Below, piece after piece: positions 23,442-26,187 of a stretch of 26,187 nucleotides of DNA; within the stretch, counting starts at the first letter, position 1; each line of letters begins with the position of its first letter. Position numbers and translations under genes: made by a program. The DNA is from Rodentolepis nana (lineage: Eukaryota; Platyhelminthes; Cestoda; Cyclophyllidea; Hymenolepididae), in contig UZAE01013124.1 of assembly GCA_900617975.1 (NCBI GenBank), forward strand, positions 1 through 26,187, read 5' to 3'. The notes beneath the pieces were generated by a model, which ran no database searches, had not been told where the DNA came from, and worked only from the letters and a program-made list of their open reading frames with translations.

Positions 23442-23900
23442 TTAGTTGTCTTCTTGCTTCCAGTATCTCTGGGTTTCCGTCGTTGTCTTTAGGGCTGGAC
23501 ATCGAATCAGGTGGGTCTTCTCCATTTCCTCATGTAGGTTACATAGAGGGCATGTGGGTTGAGTGTATACTCCCAATCTGTGAAGGTGTTTTGCCAAGCA
23601 ATCGTGTCCGGTACGTAGTCTAAACTCAGCAACGGCTTCGATTCTTGGCCAGTCGGGTATGTCGGAGAGTGCCACTGTCCACTGTTTCTCCTTTGTTCGA
23701 GCTTTGAGTTCGTTGAACCTCGAGGTCTTGAATTCTCTCCTGATTAAGGCCTTCATTGTGTGGAAAGACATCGGCCGGTCCATGCATTGCAAAATCGTTG
23801 TCCCCTTCTTAGCAAGTGTGTCAGCAATCTCATTGCCTTTAATGCCACAGTGACCAGGAATCCATTGTAGGACTACTGTTTTGTTTTTCTCTCTCAGCAG
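23442..23900 (-). pseudogene. LINE ORF2 C-terminal fragment: RNase H tail and CCHC motif
   Basis: The minus frame is open from the N at 23901 to TAA at 23442, 152 codons with no start of its own. It begins inside a ribonuclease H domain: LQWIPGHCGIKGNEIADTLA, with the conserved His (codon 23852-23850) and Asp (codon 23822-23820). A linker and EFRLRTGHDCLAKHLHRLGV follow, then a C-terminal CPLC...HLIRC motif (C-X2-C-X9-H-X3-C). This order is typical of non-LTR retrotransposons that encode RNase H (I superfamily, such as Jockey, R1, I and LOA types); the clade cannot be fixed without the reverse transcriptase. Compared with copy G, one base is missing near the end (TGGAAGC against TGGGATGC), which shifts the last residues and gives an early stop. 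All upstream ORF sequence is absent. Confidence 0.9.
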
Positions 23901-23901
23901 N
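23901..23901. other. Unresolved base (N) at the head/body junction of copy F
   Basis: This is the only N in the window. It lies exactly between the ribozyme-bearing head (23902 onward) and the RNase H fragment (up to 23900). An assembler may have joined two repeat copies or closed a gap here, so sequence continuity at this point should not be assumed. Confidence 0.95.
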
Positions 23902-23926
23902 GAAGTCAGAAGTCAACTGCCGGTTA

Positions 23927-23997
23927 ATAGACCTTTTACCGTACGAGTATACGTTGCCCAAGGTGCCCCACGTGGAGGTAAGTCTATCGCACACCCC
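23927..23997 (-). ncRNA. HDV-like ribozyme, copy F (predicted inactive)
   Basis: G1 is at 23997. P1 is kept with a second wobble (GGGGUGU with GCACCUU), and P2 AUAGAC, L3 UCCACGU, P1.1 and GGGCAAC are present. P4 is CGUAU with GUACG, which still pairs through U-G although the sequence differs from the other copies. P3 has one mismatch (ACC with GGG), and the candidate catalytic C is U (position 23938). That last change should abolish normal cleavage. Confidence 0.82.
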
Positions 23998-24009
23998 AAC
24001 TAATTCGCA

Positions 24010-25870
24010 AGGATTAGGCGATAACGGGATTTCATGGATCCGGCCCATTTAGATTTGGGTAAATATGAAACCAGCGTTGAACCAACAGAGCGAATATGTA
24101 ATAATGGCTCAATGACCTTGTCGTTATTCTTACTTTATCTTTGACTTTGCAATCTATCTAGGTTAATGACCAAAACAGATCGTTATTATGACATTGGATT
24201 AAAGTTTCTAATTGGTTTCTTTTCGTTGCTTTACACCTAAAATTAAGTGCCTTAATATTGCCAATTACGTCATATACGTATCAGCGGTAAATGTTATGCT
24301 TGTGAATTATTTCAAATATTTATTCCAACATTTTTTAGCGAATATTTGATTTGGCAAATAGTTCGTCTGCCACTCAAATTGAGGCGGCAGAAAAGTGTCA
24401 TTTTTATACCAAAAAATATAAGTACAAATAAAATAAAGGGAAAAATTTCGAAAAATTAACCACTTTAAATATAATAGGCATTGGTTATCAATGCAAAATA
24501 AATATTTTACTCATTTCTATTATATTTTTCTGTTAAAATTCGCTTGTTTTGGGGGTGGGATAAGAGGTTTACCATATCAACGTATTTTACATGCATCTTA
24601 ATTCCACTGACGGAATTAATCTAACCTAAGATCCGGTACGAATTCATAGAACCATCGGAAGAAACTGTTGTAAGTTAACAATCGTGACTCATACGAATTG
24701 TATCATAGGACATCTCACCCAAAAAAACTCACATTCTGGTATGTTCAGTCACTCCAATAAATCGTTATTCATTTATGAATATCTTATCTGTGTTTTACAA
24801 AAAACCAAGTTTTACTTTAGTTGCTTTGTTTATTTCGATAAAAGACTTTGTTTGGTCCTTGCGTTTTTAGGTTTCGTAGGTCCTAATTTCATCAAACTGA
24901 AATCTTTTCGTCTCACAAAGAAAGAGCATCTTTCATTGTCTCACACTTACTCACGTGCTACATTATTAGAAAGACAACACAACTATGTATTGGCTATGAT
25001 ACCACTGTGAATAATTTGATTTATAAAAGATCAAAACTCAACTGATTTAAGCCTTTCTTAATGGGAAAATAGCATAACCACATATATCATACCATATGTA
25101 TACATATGAAGATTTCAATTTTTAAGCACATTCAATTCAAAATTGGCTCCAAATAAGATACTCACAGTAACTTTACAAATTTTCTCAGAAGCTTTGTGAA
25201 CTGATTTCCCTTAATGACAATCATCTCACGTGCATGACTGTGCACTCAATTTAATCCTTATTTTAGCGAAAAAGAGCCGTTATTTTGATCAGTTGCGTGT
25301 CATGCTAAGTAGTAATTTTGAAGAAAAATTGGGATCGTGGGATTTACCATGAAGATTGATGAGGGTTTTTCTTCCACTTTACCGATCTTTTGCAGTACAG
25401 TTGTATGAAGATTTATACAATTTGGGATGTTAGCATTTTCGCGAGTCAACTCCATTCAACTGAAATAGGTCAATTTTATAAGATAGCGGTTGTAATACTA
25501 CAACACTTCGCATTGTATGGGAGACCAAATGTTCGTGTTTTATCATATTAAGAATCAATTTTGGGCTTGAGATTTGTGATTTCTGGATGTTTGTAAAGTC
25601 TTCAAATGTCTTTATTTTGAAAATTTTTAATGCTGAACAGTGTAGTTATTAAGACAGTCAGTTCTTCCTTTCAATAAATTGTTGAAGGAAGTGACCTCAA
25701 TTGAAACCCTTCAATGCTCCTTCAACACTTTATAATGTGTATCAAAGCATCACCTGTCCATGCGTATTAGGAGTTGGGTCAGTCGATTGCTCTCCTAATG
25801 CTTGAAACCCAAAACACGTCTCCTCTCTCTATATATATATTTATTCAGCTCATTAATTTAGTGAGCAAAA
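24010..25870. other. AT-rich DNA without a recognisable gene
   Basis: I see no supported gene. A 108-codon frame at 24684-25010 is the longest here but matches no family I know. A perfect 16-bp palindrome CATATGTATACATATG lies at 25093-25108. A two-tier inverted repeat lies at 25681-25726 (outer arms GTTGAAGGA/TCCTTCAAC), too short for a microRNA precursor. A short CT/TA repeat lies near 25822-25840. Confidence 0.5.
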
Positions 25871-26187
25871 CTAATATTATTATAATTTCAAATGGCAGGC
25901 TTTGTGATATTTATCATTAGCCCTTAAACTTTGACTTCAGCTTCCCCCAAGGGGGGCGGGGTACATTTATAGCAATTAATTAATAGAAGTTCATTAGCTG
26001 TCTTCTTGCATCCCAGTATCTCTGGCTTTCCATCGCTGTCTTTAGGGCTGGACATCGAATCAGGTGGATCTTCTCCATTTCCTCCTGTAGGTTACATAGG
26101 GGGCATGTGGGTTGAGTGTATACTCCCAATCTGTGAAGATGTTTTGCCAAGCAATCGTGTCCGGTACGTAGTCTAAACTCAGCAACG
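25871..26187 (-). mobile_element. LINE 3' end, copy G, runs off the window
   Basis: The sense strand is minus, and the 5' part lies beyond the right edge. It aligns with F from the tail through the 3' UTR into the ORF, differing at about 17 of 300 positions by hand count (about 94% identity). The 3' end carries the same TGAT-ATTT-ATCA hairpin, GCCATTTGAAAT and an (ATAATAT) tail. The left boundary is approximate because the matching target duplication is outside the window. Confidence 0.9.
25980..26187 (-). CDS. LINE ORF2 C-terminus (partial, open to window edge)
   Basis: The minus frame is open from the right edge to TAA at 25980-25982, 68 codons. It starts within VAEFRLRTGHDCLAKHLHR, continues through CPLCNLQEEMEKIHLIRC (C-X2-C-X9-H-X3-C, a zinc-binding type motif) and ends RRQLMNFY. 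The RNase H part seen in F would lie just outside the window. Unlike F it has no frameshift near the end, so its C-terminus is probably the native one. In such LINEs this protein carries endonuclease, reverse transcriptase and RNase H domains and performs target-primed reverse transcription in the nucleus. Whether the whole ORF is intact cannot be seen here. Confidence 0.85.
   Translation of the reverse strand, partial: VAEFRLRTGHDCLAKHLHRLGVYTQPTCPLCNLQEEMEKIHLIRCPALKTAMESQRYWDARRQLMNFY

Larger units (their letters stand above)
23323..23997 (-). mobile_element. Ribozyme-headed LINE, internally incomplete copy F
   Basis: The sense strand is minus. From the 5' end at 23997 it has the ribozyme head and about 25 nt shared with the short copies, then one unresolved base (N, 23901), then the last about 150 codons of a LINE ORF (23900-23442), a 3' UTR with a C-run/G-run block at 23394-23409, the TGAT-ATTT-ATCA hairpin (23354-23365), GCCATTTGAAAT and a short A/T tail. 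A possible target duplication (ACTAAATCAC near 23313, ACTAATTCGC at 23999) matches only 8 of 10 bases. The N may stand for missing sequence of any length, or mark a real internal deletion. If the junction is real, F links the short family's 5' head to the LINE that carries the same 3' end. The left boundary is approximate. Confidence 0.8.

Noticed and set aside
24684..25010. 108-codon open frame on plus
   Set aside because: The translation resembles no family, is rich in residues typical of AT-rich DNA, and has no supporting signals.
25093..25108. Perfect 16-bp palindrome CATATGTATACATATG
   Set aside because: It alternates purine and pyrimidine in AT-rich DNA and has no associated element; probably chance or a decayed TA repeat.
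25681..25726. Two-tier inverted repeat as a possible microRNA precursor
   Set aside because: The outer stem is 9 bp and the inner stem 6 bp, far short of a precursor hairpin.
1..26187. CRISPR array, operons or other prokaryotic features
   Set aside because: There are no regularly spaced repeats and no dense coding; the retroposons, mariner and composition indicate eukaryotic DNA.

Overview
The window looks like non-coding nuclear DNA from an animal, most likely an arthropod. It is AT-rich (GC roughly one third by eye). It carries a mariner transposon, the 3' end of an RNase H-bearing non-LTR retrotransposon (LINE) and a family of short retroposons, and it has no host protein-coding gene I can support. 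There is no bacterial-style gene organisation. Species cannot be named from this sequence.

Layout. Bases 1-31 are the 3' end of a mariner copy. Bases 1671-2984 are a complete but dead mariner with TA target duplications, 26-bp terminal inverted repeats (TIRs) and a frameshifted transposase (1853-2910). From 6.4 kb on, seven related retroposon copies are spread over the window. Five are short (about 315-330 bp): A 6467-6794, B 9297-9609, C 10458-10780, D 17702-18023 and E 19383-19711. Two carry LINE coding sequence: F about 23323-23997, and G about 25871 to the right edge. All except D have their sense strand on minus. A-E have flanking target-site duplications of 12-15 bp and an A/T-rich tail, as expected for target-primed reverse transcription. 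The rest is AT-rich DNA in which I see no gene.

The main result is that six of the seven copies (A-F; the 5' end of G is outside the window) begin with about 72 nt that fold as an HDV-like self-cleaving ribozyme. All five helices of the nested double pseudoknot (P1, P2, P3, P1.1, P4) can be drawn. There is a G1-U wobble at the cleavage site, a UCCACGU L3 loop, a GGGCAAC joining segment and a candidate catalytic C. The predicted cleavage site is the first base of the element, and in A, C, D and E it abuts the target duplication exactly. E matches the model throughout, A and D nearly so, C has one L3 change, and B and F look inactive.

How the parts fit. F joins the ribozyme head to a LINE 3' end encoding an RNase H domain tail and a C-terminal CCHC motif. 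The short copies carry the same head and the same 3' end (a small hairpin followed by TGCCATTTGA) around a different, pyrimidine-rich body. This fits a LINE and a non-autonomous short partner that share both RNA-processing and reverse-transcriptase recognition ends. An unresolved base (N at 23901) sits exactly at the head/body junction of F, so the internal structure of the LINE is not shown here.
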